Source: Bordetella genomosp. 11 (GTDB taxonomy: Bacteria; Pseudomonadota; Gammaproteobacteria; Burkholderiales; Burkholderiaceae_B). Taken from it: DNA of 64,000 nucleotides. The DNA lies in NCBI RefSeq assembly GCF_002261215.1, contig NZ_NEVS01000004.1, positions 186,001 through 250,000 on the forward strand, given 5' to 3'. Shown here one piece after another: positions 26,709-35,722 of this stretch; position 1 is the first letter of the stretch, and the number at the start of each line of letters is the position of its first letter. The translations under genes and the position numbers were made by a program. Under the pieces are notes generated by a model. It was not told the DNA's origin, searched no databases, and was given only the letters and a program-made list of their open reading frames with translations.

Positions 26709-27644
26709 ATGACGATTCTGGTTATTGCCGAACACGATAACGCCCAGCTCCGGGGCGCCACCCTGAACGCCATCGCAGCCGCTGCCAGGATTGGTGGCGA
26801 CGTGCACGTGCTGGTGGCTGGCAGCAATGTCCGTGCCGTGGCCGAGCAGGCCGCGCAGGCCTCCGGCGTGTCCAAGGTGCTGTTGGCCGACGCGCCACAA
26901 CTGGCCGAAGGCCTGGCCGAGAACCTGGCGGCCCAGGTGCTGGCCATCGCCAGGGACTACGGCCACATCCTGTTCCCCGCCACCGCGTCGGGCAAGAACG
27001 TGGCTCCACGCGTGGCCGCCAAGCTGGACGTGGCGCAGATCTCCGATATCATCGCGGTGGAATCGGCCGACACCTTCCAGCGTCCCATTTATGCCGGCAA
27101 CGCCATCGCTACGGTGCAGTCGTCCGACGCGGTGAAGGTAATCACTGTGCGTACCACGGGCTTTGACGCCGTGGCCGCGCAAGGCGGCTCGGCGGCGGTG
27201 GAAAGCCTGGCGGCCGTGGCCGACAGCGGCCTGTCGTCTTTCGTGGGCCGTGAAGTGGCCAAGAGCGATCGCCCGGAACTTGCCGGCGCGCGTGCGGTGG
27301 TGTCGGGCGGCCGCGGTCTGGGTAGCGCCGACAACTTCCACATCCTTGAGCCCCTGGCTGACAAGCTGGGCGCGGCGCTCGGCGCATCGCGCGCCGCCGT
27401 CGACGCCGGCTATGCGCCCAATGACTGGCAGGTGGGGCAGACCGGCAAGATCGTCGCGCCGCAGTTGTACGTGGCGATCGGGATATCGGGCGCCATCCAG
27501 CATCTGGCCGGCATGAAGGACTCCAAGGTCATCGTCGCCATCAATAAGGACGCCGAAGCGCCGATCTTCGGCGTGGCGGATTACGGATTGGTAGGCGACC
27601 TGTTCGAAATCGTGCCGGTATTGGCGGCGGCGCTGGACCACTGA
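26709..27644 (+). CDS. etfA: Electron transfer flavoprotein alpha subunit
   Basis: A 311-residue EtfA, carrying FAD and passing electrons to ETF:quinone oxidoreductase. The C-terminal FAD domain is typical: [79 protein letters not shown], within the usual length of 310-320. It directly follows etfB. A short GTGTCG/CGACAC hairpin follows the stop, and the tRNA-Arg remnant begins 20 bases after it. Confidence 0.97.
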   Translation: MTILVIAEHDNAQLRGATLNAIAAAARIGGDVHVLVAGSNVRAVAEQAAQASGVSKVLLADAPQLAEGLAENLAAQVLAIARDYGHILFPATASGKNVAPRVAAKLDVAQISDIIAVESADTFQRPIYAGNAIATVQSSDAVKVITVRTTGFDAVAAQGGSAAVESLAAVADSGLSSFVGREVAKSDRPELAGARAVVSGGRGLGSADNFHILEPLADKLGAALGASRAAVDAGYAPNDWQVGQTGKIVAPQLYVAIGISGAIQHLAGMKDSKVIVAINKDAEAPIFGVADYGLVGDLFEIVPVLAAALDH

Positions 27645-27663
27645 GTGTCGCCGCCCGACACGA

Positions 27664-27699
27664 GGCTACGAACCAAGGGGTCGTGGGTTCGAATCCTGC
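27664..27699 (+). repeat. tRNA-Arg remnant, right copy of 36-bp repeat (attR-like)
   Basis: Identical to bases 31-66 of the intact tRNA-Arg, including anticodon loop and T arm, but with no 5' half and no acceptor stem, so it is not functional. The sequence after it (GCAACGCGGG) differs from the tRNA 3' end. On the minus strand it supplies the last codons and stop of the acyltransferase. Confidence 0.9.
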
Positions 27700-28877
27700 G
27701 CAACGCGGGAGCCCGACCCCGACAGCACGCCGCGCAGGTAGCGTTGCGCGGGCTTTTCGATGGCGTGGGAGCAGGCTGTCGCCAGAAGCAGGCTGATCGC
27801 CAGCATGACCGCCATCAGCGCAATCGACGCGCTGCTGGAGAGTTCCTGCCGGTCCTGGATGCGTACGCCCAGCGATAGCACTTGCGTCGTCGCGTGCTGC
27901 ACAAGTCCATGGACCAGGTACAAGGCATACGAGATCTCGCCCAGCCATACGAACACTCTGTTATCCAGCCATGCGGCCGCCCGGCCACGGTTCGACGCCA
28001 CGGCCACGAGCAGCGCGGCCAGCAGGACGACCGTCAGTAGATCCGGGGCCTGGAAGTGCAGCGCCGCCAGCAGCGCGGCCATCGCGGCAAGCGCGAGCGC
28101 GTCGCGCGATGGCAATGCGCCGCGCGCCGATGCGGCATATCCCTGGTACAGCAGCATGCCGAGCAGGAACTCCGGAATGCAGCGCATGAAGGTGGTCCAT
28201 CCGTCCCATTGGTTGTAATCGTCGTGGGTCAGCCAGGCGAGCAGCGCCAGCACGGCGAATGCACCGAGAACCGGCAGGGCCTGCGCTCGCCAACCGCTGC
28301 GCCAGACCAGCGTGGCAACAAAAGGGAACGCGAGGTAAGCCATGAATTCCAGGCTGATGGACCACGCCGCGTAATTCCAGCTTAGGGTGCTGGCATGAAT
28401 TCCCTGCAGCATGAACAGATTCGCCAGCAGGGCGAACAGGGATCGCACGCCATAGAGCGGAATACCTGACAGGAGTCCGCCTGAAGCGTGCTCCGCCACG
28501 CGCGACCCCAGCGCGATCAGCAGGAACAAGCCCAGCACTGCCAGATGCAGCGGATATATACGCGCGATGCGCGCCGAAAGGAATGTCCAGTAGCCGCGCG
28601 GCGAAACCCGCGAGGCAAACTCTTCCCGATACACATGCATCATCACGAAGCCGCTTAGCATGAAGAATAGATCCACCGCGAGGTAGCCCTTATTCAGCAA
28701 TGCGGTATGCCGGTCAGGATGGATGTTCGGGAAATACAAGACACCGTAGTGGTAGAGGACGACCCACAGTGCCGCGATGCCCCGCAATGGGGTAAGGGCG
28801 GGCAGGTGTCGGACGGTTTTGCCCGGTGCGGGCTTTTCATTGATGTGCGAGGGGCTGGAGTGTGTAAGTAAAGTCAT
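27666..28877 (-). CDS. Acyltransferase 3 family membrane protein (OafA-like), C-terminus rewritten
   Basis: A 403-residue membrane acyltransferase with about ten hydrophobic spans. Family motifs are LTPLRGIAALWVVLYHYGVLYF, LAVDLFFMLSGFVMMHVY and RIARIYPLHLAVLG; the conserved His of the first motif is present (LYHYG). Such enzymes O-acetylate surface polysaccharides or peptidoglycan. The last residues, DSNPRPLGS and the TAG stop, are read entirely from the antisense of the tRNA-Arg remnant, so the native end was lost or replaced; the catalytic region is complete. The ATG at 28877 is chosen because the motif-bearing part starts soon after it; an extension of 116 codons upstream is low-complexity. 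Confidence 0.85.
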   Translation of the reverse strand: MTLLTHSSPSHINEKPAPGKTVRHLPALTPLRGIAALWVVLYHYGVLYFPNIHPDRHTALLNKGYLAVDLFFMLSGFVMMHVYREEFASRVSPRGYWTFLSARIARIYPLHLAVLGLFLLIALGSRVAEHASGGLLSGIPLYGVRSLFALLANLFMLQGIHASTLSWNYAAWSISLEFMAYLAFPFVATLVWRSGWRAQALPVLGAFAVLALLAWLTHDDYNQWDGWTTFMRCIPEFLLGMLLYQGYAASARGALPSRDALALAAMAALLAALHFQAPDLLTVVLLAALLVAVASNRGRAAAWLDNRVFVWLGEISYALYLVHGLVQHATTQVLSLGVRIQDRQELSSSASIALMAVMLAISLLLATACSHAIEKPAQRYLRGVLSGSGSRVAQDSNPRPLGS

Positions 28878-29102
28878 TCCTGTGCAAGGGTGGGGCGGGC
28901 CAGTGGCCGCCAGCGCGGGCAGACTGCATGCCGTGCGATTGAGAAGGTGGCCGGATGCGGGTGGCCCCGCGCGTGCAGGGCCGTGGCGCAGGGCGTTCGC
29001 CAGGGCCAGATTGGGTTCGAGCCTATCACACCGGTTTCGGAGGCTGCAAACCAGCGCACCCTGCCGGGTGCCGGCCGGCGGCATCGGCGTTATGCTCGAT
29101 GC

Positions 29103-30053
29103 ATGGCTACCGGAAGCAAGAAGGTCATTTACGTTGCCCTGACCGGCAATCTGCTCATCGCCCTGACGAAGTTGTTCGCCGCGCTGTATACCGGCAGCTC
29201 GGCGATGCTGTCGGAAGCCGTCCATTCGCTGGTGGATACGGGAAACGGCGGCTTCCTGTTGTACGGCATGCGGCGGGCCAAGCTACCGCCAGATAAGCGC
29301 TTTCCGTTCGGGCATGGCAAGGAGATCTATTTCTGGAGCTTCGTGGTCGCTCTGCTCATCTTTTCGCTCGGTGCCGGCATCTCGGTCTACGAGGGCATCC
29401 GGCACCTCCGCCACCCGGTTTCGATTGAAAATCCGCTCGTCAACTACATCGTGCTCGGCCTGAGCATGCTGTTCGAGGGTAGTGCGTGGGTGGTGGCGCT
29501 GAAGGAGTTCAGAAGGCAGAAGGGCAAGCGGGGTTACCTGGAAGCGGTCGAGGCCGGCAAGGATCCCACGGCGTTCGCGGTGTTGCTGGAAGACAGCGCC
29601 GCGATGTTGGGGCTGCTGTTCGCCCTGGCGGGGCTGACCCTGAGCGAAGTCACGGGCAACATGCTGTATGACGGCGCGGCTTCGATCGTCATCGGGCTGA
29701 TACTCGCGTCGGTGGCAATCCTGTTGGCCAGGGAGACCAAAGGCTTGCTGATCGGCGAGAGTGCCAATCCAGAGGTCGTGGACGGTATCCGCGCATTGGT
29801 CGAAGAGACCCCCGGCGTCGATCGCGTCAATGAAGTCCTGACCATGCATATCGGCCCGGACTTCATATTGGTGAACATCAGCCTGATGCTGTCCCCGGCC
29901 CTGGATCGTGCTCAGGCCCATGAAACGCTGGACCGCATCGATGCGCGGATACGGTCGCGCTATAGCCGCATCAAACGCGTGTTCATCGAATCGGAAACGC
30001 GGCTGCGGGTCGGCGAGGCAGCTCGCGCCCGTGGACCGGAGACCTCCGGCTGA
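29103..30053 (+). CDS. Cation diffusion facilitator (CDF) family transporter
   Basis: A 316-residue inner-membrane metal efflux protein with six helices. SAMLSEAVHSLVDTGNGGFLLYG is the family signature in helix 2, and LLEDSAAMLGLLFALAGL holds the helix 5 acidic site. The cytoplasmic tail (HIGPDFILVNISLMLSPALDRAQAHETLDRIDARIRSRYSRIKRVFIESE) is the dimerising metal-binding fold. The HxxxD metal site is atypical (LEDS in helix 5), as in subfamilies whose zinc role is uncertain. The gene stands alone, divergent from the acyltransferase and convergent with the GGDEF-EAL gene. Confidence 0.9.
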   Translation: MATGSKKVIYVALTGNLLIALTKLFAALYTGSSAMLSEAVHSLVDTGNGGFLLYGMRRAKLPPDKRFPFGHGKEIYFWSFVVALLIFSLGAGISVYEGIRHLRHPVSIENPLVNYIVLGLSMLFEGSAWVVALKEFRRQKGKRGYLEAVEAGKDPTAFAVLLEDSAAMLGLLFALAGLTLSEVTGNMLYDGAASIVIGLILASVAILLARETKGLLIGESANPEVVDGIRALVEETPGVDRVNEVLTMHIGPDFILVNISLMLSPALDRAQAHETLDRIDARIRSRYSRIKRVFIESETRLRVGEAARARGPETSG

Positions 30054-30095
30054 TCGCCCGGCCCAACCGCGGCCGGCCCAGGCAGGCTTGAGCCA

Positions 30096-32942
30096 TCACC
30101 CCTGGATGGCGCCGAGCACCCGGGCGATGTCAGCCGCCGGCACGGGCCGCGAAAACAGGAAGCCTTGCGCTTCGTCGAAGCCTTCCCTTTTCACCGCGTC
30201 AAGCTGCGCCTGGGTTTCGACGCCCTCCACCGTCGTCGTGATCCCCAGGCTGCGGCCGATGCCCGCGACCGCGCGGATGATGGCCAGCGACTCCCTGCCG
30301 TCCGGCAAGTCGCTGATGAAGGCGCCGTCCACCTTGATCTTATCGAACGGGAAAGTGCGCAGATAGCCCAGGGACGAATAGCCGGTGCCGAAGTCGTCCA
30401 TGGCGATCTTCACGCCCAGCAGGCGGATATCCTGCAGTATCCGCAGATTCGTATCGCACTCGTCCAGCATGACGGATTCCGTGATTTCCAATTGCAGGCG
30501 GCTGGCGGGAAGCCCCGACGCGGCCAGCGCCGCCGACACCGTATGCACGAGATCGCCGTTTCGGAATTGCAGCGGCGACAGGTTCACCGCCACGGCGGTG
30601 CCGTCCGGCCAGCGGCTGGCTTCGCGGCACGCCGTCTGCAGTACCCATTCCCCGATCGGGATGATCAGGCCGCTTTCCTCCGCCAGCGGGATGAACTCCG
30701 CGGGGGAGATCATTCCTTTGCCGGGATGTCGCCAGCGTATAAGCGCCTCGCAGGTACTGACCTTGTTCGTCGCCAGTTCGACCACGGGCTGGAAGTAGAC
30801 TTCCAGCTCCTGGCGGGCAATGGCGCCCTTCAATGCGACCTTGAGCTCCTGCTGGGCCTGGACGCTGGCATCCATGCTATCCACATACCGCCGATAGGTG
30901 CCGCGACCCTCCGACTTGGCGCGATAGAGCGCGACGTCCGCGGCGCGGATCAGCTGGTCCGCGGTGCTGCCTGCGGCAGGCGCGAAAGCGATCCCGATGC
31001 TGGCCCCGATGGTGACGGAGACGCCTTCCAGCTGGAAGGGTTCATCCAGCGTGCGGATGATCCGCTCCGCCAGTTCCTCGACATCCTCGGGGGCGCGGAC
31101 GGCTGGCTGTATGACGACGAACTCGTCGCCTCCCAGGCGGGCGATGGTGTCGGTGTCGTCGACACACGACCGCAGGCGGTCCGCCGCCTGGCGCAGCAGC
31201 AGGTCTCCCACCGGATGGCCGTAGGCGTCGTTCACCGACTTGAAGCCGTCCAGATCCAGTATCAGGATCGCCAGTTGGGTGCCGGGGGCCAGGCGGGCAA
31301 GGTCGCGGTCCAGGCGTTCGCGGAACAGCACCCGGTTCGGCAGGTTCGTCAGGGCATCGTGCCGGGACATGTGCGATATCTGGGTCAGCGCCTGGAAGCG
31401 CTCCTGCTCGGCGCGACGCCGGTCGGACGTGTCGCGGAAGAAGATCGAGAGTCCTTCTTCCGTCGGGGCCGCGTGGACTTCCAGCCACATGCCCAGGGCG
31501 GCGACGTACTCCTCGAATGTCACCGAATCCCGCGTCGCCAGCGCCTTGCGGCATTGGGCGGCGAAGGCGCCGTTCTCTTCATCGGGGTAAAGGCGCCAAA
31601 GGCCGGTGCCTATCGCCTCGTCTCCCAGGCCCAGCAGGCGCCGGGCATTCGAATTCATGTACGTCAGCCGCCAGGCGGGATCCACGACGAGCACGCAATC
31701 CAGGGTACTTTCCAGGACGGATGCGAGCCGGTCCGCCGCTTTCTCCGCCGCCCGCCGCGCCGACTCGGTCACGTCGCGGGCCGCCTTGGCCTCTGTGATA
31801 TCGCGCCAGATGGTCAGGATGCGCGCCGGCTTTCCATCCTTGCCAGGCACCGGCGTGGTGACCACGTCCATGCAGCGTTCCTTGCCGTCGTGGGTGGTGA
31901 TCGTCGTTTCGAATCGCGCGCGGTGTCCCGCGCGCGCGCGTTCGAAGGCGGCCGTTACCGTGCGCATATTATCCGGCGCGACCACCTTGTCCCATCGCGC
32001 TTCGCTCACGTCGGCAGCGTCGGACAAACCGAAGATCTCGCGGCCCGCCCGGTTCATGAGCAGCGGCTTTCCGTTCAAGTCCAGCAGCCGCACACAGTCC
32101 GGGCTGCTCTGGAAGATGCTGCGGATCAGGATCTCGCTTTCGCGGACGGCCTCTTCGGCGCTCTTGCGTTCGTGCACGTCCTCCAGCAGTCCGTACCATC
32201 TCGAGACCCGGCCATGCTCGTCCAGGCGGGCCGCCGCGCGGCTCCTGAACCATTTGTAGGTGCCGTCGGTCAGGCGAACCCGGTATTCGATATCGCAGGG
32301 ATCTCCGGTCCTGACCGAAGCGTCCCAGCGCTCCTGGGCCAGCGGCAGATCGTCGGGATGGACGCTGTCGGTCCAGCCGGACCCGTAGGTGGATTGCGGA
32401 GACAGGCCCGATACCTGGGTCCACGTCGCTCCGGCTTCGATGACGTGGCCGGCCGCATCGGCAATCCATGGGATCTGCGGATGAAGCTCGACCAGCGACC
32501 GGTAGCGCTCCTCGCTTTCCCGCAGGACGCGTTCCGCTTCCCGCAATTGCGTCACATCCGTGATCAGGACGAGCAGCAGCCTGCGGGAGAGGCCCGACTC
32601 CGGGAACAGGATGCGGTGCTTGTGCGTGACGAAGGTTTTGCTGCCCTCGGGCGAGGTGATGGTTTCTTCGAAGATGCGAGGTTCGCCGGTGGCGAATATC
32701 GCCCGGTCGACCGCGACGATGGCATCCGCCTCGTCGTGGGGCAGGAAGTCGTAGTCCGTCCTTCCGATGACCTCCGCCAAAGGCCGCCGCATCATGGCGC
32801 AGGCAAGCGGATTCATATAAAGAAAACGGGAGTGCTCATCCTTGACGATAACGGGATGGCGGAATTCCTCGAAGATGGCGGGGAATACTTCCAGCGCGCC
32901 ATCCACGCAGCGCGGTTGCTGATCAGGTAGAGCAGCGGACAT
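30096..32942 (-). CDS. PAS-GGDEF-EAL cyclic-di-GMP signalling protein
   Basis: A 948-residue cytoplasmic protein: four PAS domains in the first 520 residues or so, a GGDEF domain with intact RLGGDEFVVIQ, and an EAL domain with intact CEALIRWRHP, DDFGTGYSSLGYL and the catalytic EITES and TTVEGVET motifs. Both synthesis and hydrolysis of c-di-GMP are therefore possible; an RxxD inhibitory site was not identified. No membrane span is seen. The ATG at 32942 with GGAGAG upstream is preferred over a TTG six codons earlier. It lies between the CDF gene and a catabolic cluster, with no obvious functional tie. c-di-GMP often controls exopolysaccharide, which is encoded 10 kb away. Confidence 0.94.
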   Translation of the reverse strand: MSAALPDQQPRCVDGALEVFPAIFEEFRHPVIVKDEHSRFLYMNPLACAMMRRPLAEVIGRTDYDFLPHDEADAIVAVDRAIFATGEPRIFEETITSPEGSKTFVTHKHRILFPESGLSRRLLLVLITDVTQLREAERVLRESEERYRSLVELHPQIPWIADAAGHVIEAGATWTQVSGLSPQSTYGSGWTDSVHPDDLPLAQERWDASVRTGDPCDIEYRVRLTDGTYKWFRSRAAARLDEHGRVSRWYGLLEDVHERKSAEEAVRESEILIRSIFQSSPDCVRLLDLNGKPLLMNRAGREIFGLSDAADVSEARWDKVVAPDNMRTVTAAFERARAGHRARFETTITTHDGKERCMDVVTTPVPGKDGKPARILTIWRDITEAKAARDVTESARRAAEKAADRLASVLESTLDCVLVVDPAWRLTYMNSNARRLLGLGDEAIGTGLWRLYPDEENGAFAAQCRKALATRDSVTFEEYVAALGMWLEVHAAPTEEGLSIFFRDTSDRRRAEQERFQALTQISHMSRHDALTNLPNRVLFRERLDRDLARLAPGTQLAILILDLDGFKSVNDAYGHPVGDLLLRQAADRLRSCVDDTDTIARLGGDEFVVIQPAVRAPEDVEELAERIIRTLDEPFQLEGVSVTIGASIGIAFAPAAGSTADQLIRAADVALYRAKSEGRGTYRRYVDSMDASVQAQQELKVALKGAIARQELEVYFQPVVELATNKVSTCEALIRWRHPGKGMISPAEFIPLAEESGLIIPIGEWVLQTACREASRWPDGTAVAVNLSPLQFRNGDLVHTVSAALAASGLPASRLQLEITESVMLDECDTNLRILQDIRLLGVKIAMDDFGTGYSSLGYLRTFPFDKIKVDGAFISDLPDGRESLAIIRAVAGIGRSLGITTTVEGVETQAQLDAVKREGFDEAQGFLFSRPVPAADIARVLGAIQG

Positions 32943-33238
32943 CCCATCTCTCCGAGGCAATGCTGGGGCGGTGCCCCTTCAGTCTGGCGTTGCGGGTCAT
33001 GCTCAACGCGCCTTTTATTTAATCGTGTGGCGATACTATGCCATCGGTAAGGCGGACGCGCTGCAGGGATATATTGCCTTTTCGCGACACCTTGCAGAAG
33101 AGCTATCCGGCGACGTGGCGGCGGCGAGCCGGCGGTTCGAAAACGGATGTAGAGTCCATGAGCAATCCGCGTGCGCGGGTGCGCCGGCGGATATCCGCCG
33201 CCATACGAAAAACCTGATAAATCGAACAGGAGACAAGC

Positions 33239-33979
33239 ATGGCTACCGAGACATGGTCGGACCGGGCGATAGCGATTACCGGCGCGGCGGGGGGCATAGG
33301 CGCCGCCTGCGCCCGCCAGCTCGACGCGCTGGGCGCTTCCGTGATCCTGATGGACCGTGACGAAGCCGCGCTGCAGCGCGTGGCGGCGACGCTGCGCCCC
33401 GATGGCGTACGGCGTATCGTCGCCGCCGATCTTAGCGAACCCGGCGCGTGCAGGGAGGTCTTCGATTCGATCGACGAACTGTACGGGCTGATCCACATGG
33501 CCGGCATCTACCAGACCGACGACCTGGCGCCGGAAAGCCGGGCGGTGTGGGACCGCACGATGGCGGTCAACCTGGACATGGCTTTCGACCTGGCCAGCGC
33601 GGCGGCGCCCCGGCTGTGCGATCGCGGCGGGCGAGGGGCCCGCATCGTCATGGCCGCCTCGCTGGCCTATCGGCGGGGCTCTTTCGACCATCTTGCCTAT
33701 TCGGCTTCCAAGGGCGGCATCGCCGGCCTGACGCGCGCGCTGTCGCGGCGGCTGGCGCCACAGGTGCTGGTCAATGCCGTCGCGCCGGGCATTATCGACA
33801 CGGCCATGCCGGCCCAGTTGATCGCCGCGCGCGGCGACGCGGTACGGCGCGAGATCCCGCTGGGGCGGTGGGGGACCGCCGACGAAGTCGCCGGCACGGT
33901 GGTATTCCTGTGCAGCGACGCGGCCAGCTACATCACGGGCCAGATCATCAATATCGATGGCGGGATGATCAACGGCTGA
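33239..33979 (+). CDS. SDR family oxidoreductase
   Basis: A 246-residue classical short-chain dehydrogenase: TGAAGGIGAACA cofactor motif, an acidic residue after the second strand (LMDRDE) pointing to NAD, HMAG in place of NNAG, catalytic Ser/Tyr/Lys in MAASLAYRRGSFDHLAYSASKGG, and the C-terminal GQIINIDGGM. CAGGAGACAAGC precedes the ATG. It is the first gene of a plus-strand catabolic cluster but 370 bp separate it from the transporter gene. Substrate unknown. Confidence 0.92.
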   Translation: MATETWSDRAIAITGAAGGIGAACARQLDALGASVILMDRDEAALQRVAATLRPDGVRRIVAADLSEPGACREVFDSIDELYGLIHMAGIYQTDDLAPESRAVWDRTMAVNLDMAFDLASAAAPRLCDRGGRGARIVMAASLAYRRGSFDHLAYSASKGGIAGLTRALSRRLAPQVLVNAVAPGIIDTAMPAQLIAARGDAVRREIPLGRWGTADEVAGTVVFLCSDAASYITGQIINIDGGMING

Positions 33980-34269
33980 ATCGCCGGACGCCGGCGGATA
34001 CACGCGGCGCGGGCCGGTTCTGCCCGCGGCGTCGTTGCGGGGCGTGGGTGTCGGCGCAGGGCAGGACGGCGAACGCCGCATTCCCGGGTGGCTGCGGGAA
34101 AACCCTGAGTCAATAATATTGACCGATTGTATTACGGGATCTAGTCTGTACCTGGACCGCCGCTCGATCGGCGCGTCGCCTGGATGGCCCGCCGCTACGC
34201 GGACATTCTCCGCGCCATCGGCCCAACACGGCGTCCATGATGCGATCGACCCGCCGAGGCCGTCCCGCA

Positions 34270-34294
34270 CCGCCGATTCCGGCGGCATTTTTTT
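34270..34294 (+). terminator. Short hairpin with T-run upstream of the MFS gene
   Basis: CCGCC (34270-34274) pairs with GGCGG (34281-34285) and is followed by CA and seven T. It could end transcription from the SDR gene or from the upstream palindrome promoter, or act as a leader attenuator 60 bases before the MFS start. Confidence 0.5.
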
Positions 34295-34307
34295 AGTCCG
34301 GTTTGTC

Positions 34308-34329
34308 GTCAGACAATCCGTCAATAAGA
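34308..34329 (+). promoter_or_regulatory. Shared operator-like site, MFS promoter copy
   Basis: Matches 38286-38307 at 18 of 22 positions. It has GACA in the left part and GTCAATAA in the right, and sits inside a possible promoter (TTGTCG, 16 bases, TAAGAT) just before the MFS ribosome-binding site. Confidence 0.55.
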
Positions 34330-34352
34330 TCGAAAAAGGAGGAAGCAGCCAA

Positions 34353-35711
34353 ATGGTTTCAGTAGCCCAAGCCGCGCCGGTGCGTCTCGCCGGCACTTCC
34401 ACCGAGCAGAAACGCAGGAATGCCATCAAGGGCGCGTTCTTCTCGGAATTCATCGATATGTTCGATATCTATCTGCCGGTGGTCGTGCTGGCCCCGGTGC
34501 TGTTCTATTTCCAGCCACGCGGTATTGCCCCGGAAACCGAGGTCCTCCTGGCGTCGCTGGTATTCATCACGACCTTGCTGGGCCGACCGATCGGTGCGCT
34601 GATCTTCGGCATGGTCGCCGACCGTATCGGCCGCCGCAAAGCTTCCATCTGGTCGGTGTCGGGCTTCGGCGTGGTGACACTGTTGATCGGCCTGCTGCCG
34701 GGTTATGACAGCATCGGCATCGCATCCTATCTGTTGCTGGTCGCGCTGCGGTTCGTCGACGGCATTTTCCTGGGTGGCGGGTATACCGGCGCCATGCCGC
34801 TGGCCATCGAATACTCGCGCAAGTCGCAGCGCGGATTCGTCGGCGGCCTGATACTGGCGGGGTTTCCGGCCGCCTATGTCTGCATCAATCTGGTGGCGAT
34901 GCTGATGTTCGCGCTCTTCCCGCTGGCCGGTGCGCAATCGCCTTACGCGCAGGTGGGCTGGCGGATTCCCTTCCTGATCGGCGCGGCGTTGGCCGGCGTA
35001 CTGGCCTGGTATTACATCCATAAGGTCGCCGAGTCGGAGATCTGGCAAACCGAGGTGAAGAAGGATGGCGCCGGCGCCGGACCGGCCAGGGAGAAACTGC
35101 CGCTGATGGACCTGGTTCGCGGACGCAGCGGACGCAACCTGCTGCAGGTGCTGCTTCTGATGACCGGCTTCTGGCTGACGCAGAATCTGATCACCATCTA
35201 TATGCCCACGGGATTGCTGGCCGCCACGCTGCACCTGAGCGCTTTCGACACCGCCGCCACGCTGCTGGTGTGCTATGGAACGCTGTTCTTCAGCTATATC
35301 GGTTCCGGCATGCTGGGGCAGCGCATCGGTCGCCGCCGCTTTTTCCTCGTGGCGGGGCCGCTGATCGCGACCGTCGGCGCGGCCCTGTTCTATGCGCTCT
35401 CGCGGGCCGGCGGCATGCCGCTGCCGGTGATCATGCTGCTGGTCGTCCTGCTGTCGATCCTGGTGACTTCGCCATGGGGCGTGATCGTCACATACATCAA
35501 CGAGCGTTTCGTGACCGACGTGCGCGCCACCGGCTTCGGCGTGGGATTCAGCCTGTCGGTGATCATCCCGTCGTTCTATGCCTTCTACATGAACTGGCTG
35601 GGCCGTCTCATGCCGATGCGCTTGGCGCCGGTGGCATTGCTGGTGATCGGCGGCGTGATCGGCACGATCGGCGCCATGATGGGTCCCGAGACCCGCGATG
35701 TGGATTTTTAA
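34353..35711 (+). CDS. MFS transporter (sugar/metabolite:H+ symporter type)
   Basis: A 452-residue permease with 12 hydrophobic spans. GMVADRIGRRKASIWS is the A-motif between helices 2 and 3, repeated weakly as MLGQRIGRRRFFLV in the second half. The N-terminal NAIKGAFFSEFIDMFDIYLPVVVLAPVLFYF resembles the metabolite:H+ symporter branch (ProP, ShiA, KgtP). The ATG at 34353 follows AAGGAGG. The loop between halves is short and charged. It probably imports the substrate of the genes that follow, the first of which lies about a dozen bases downstream. Confidence 0.93.
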   Translation: MVSVAQAAPVRLAGTSTEQKRRNAIKGAFFSEFIDMFDIYLPVVVLAPVLFYFQPRGIAPETEVLLASLVFITTLLGRPIGALIFGMVADRIGRRKASIWSVSGFGVVTLLIGLLPGYDSIGIASYLLLVALRFVDGIFLGGGYTGAMPLAIEYSRKSQRGFVGGLILAGFPAAYVCINLVAMLMFALFPLAGAQSPYAQVGWRIPFLIGAALAGVLAWYYIHKVAESEIWQTEVKKDGAGAGPAREKLPLMDLVRGRSGRNLLQVLLLMTGFWLTQNLITIYMPTGLLAATLHLSAFDTAATLLVCYGTLFFSYIGSGMLGQRIGRRRFFLVAGPLIATVGAALFYALSRAGGMPLPVIMLLVVLLSILVTSPWGVIVTYINERFVTDVRATGFGVGFSLSVIIPSFYAFYMNWLGRLMPMRLAPVALLVIGGVIGTIGAMMGPETRDVDF

Positions 35712-35722
35712 GGATGACGACC

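Larger units (their letters stand above)
16297..27699. mobile_element. Putative genomic island bounded by tRNA-Arg repeats
   Basis: A perfect 36-bp direct repeat of the tRNA-Arg 3' region lies at each end of this segment. The left copy is inside the intact tRNA, the right copy is an isolated fragment. This is the geometry left when an element enters a tRNA gene and restores it. Inside are a self-contained acyl-CoA degradation cluster with its own regulator and etfBA. The stretch 16.4-25.9 kb reads as less GC-extreme than its flanks. No integrase, transposase or conjugation gene is present, so the element would be immobile or trimmed. Excision has not been tested and the right-hand repeat lacks the last 11 bases of the tRNA. 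Confidence 0.5.
33980..34352 (+). promoter_or_regulatory. Regulatory region upstream of the MFS gene
   Basis: A 373-bp gene-free stretch. It holds a perfect 15-bp palindrome GTCAATAATATTGAC (34110-34124), of which TTGACC could serve as a -35 with TAGTCT 17 bases later. It also holds a small terminator-like hairpin (34270-34294), and a second site (34308-34329) matching one in the promoter at 38.3 kb. AAGGAGG precedes the MFS start. Confidence 0.6.

Noticed and set aside
27645..27878. Possible second tRNA-Arg gene after etfA
   Set aside because: Only the anticodon loop to T arm is present; the 5' half and acceptor stem are missing, so no cloverleaf can form.
28878..29225. N-terminal extension of the acyltransferase
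   Set aside because: The 116 extra codons lack membrane character and motif and overlap the start of the divergent CDF gene; the ATG at 28877 fits the family.
30165..32930. Long plus-strand frame opposite the GGDEF-EAL gene
   Set aside because: Mirror of a real coding strand; no motif, biased composition.
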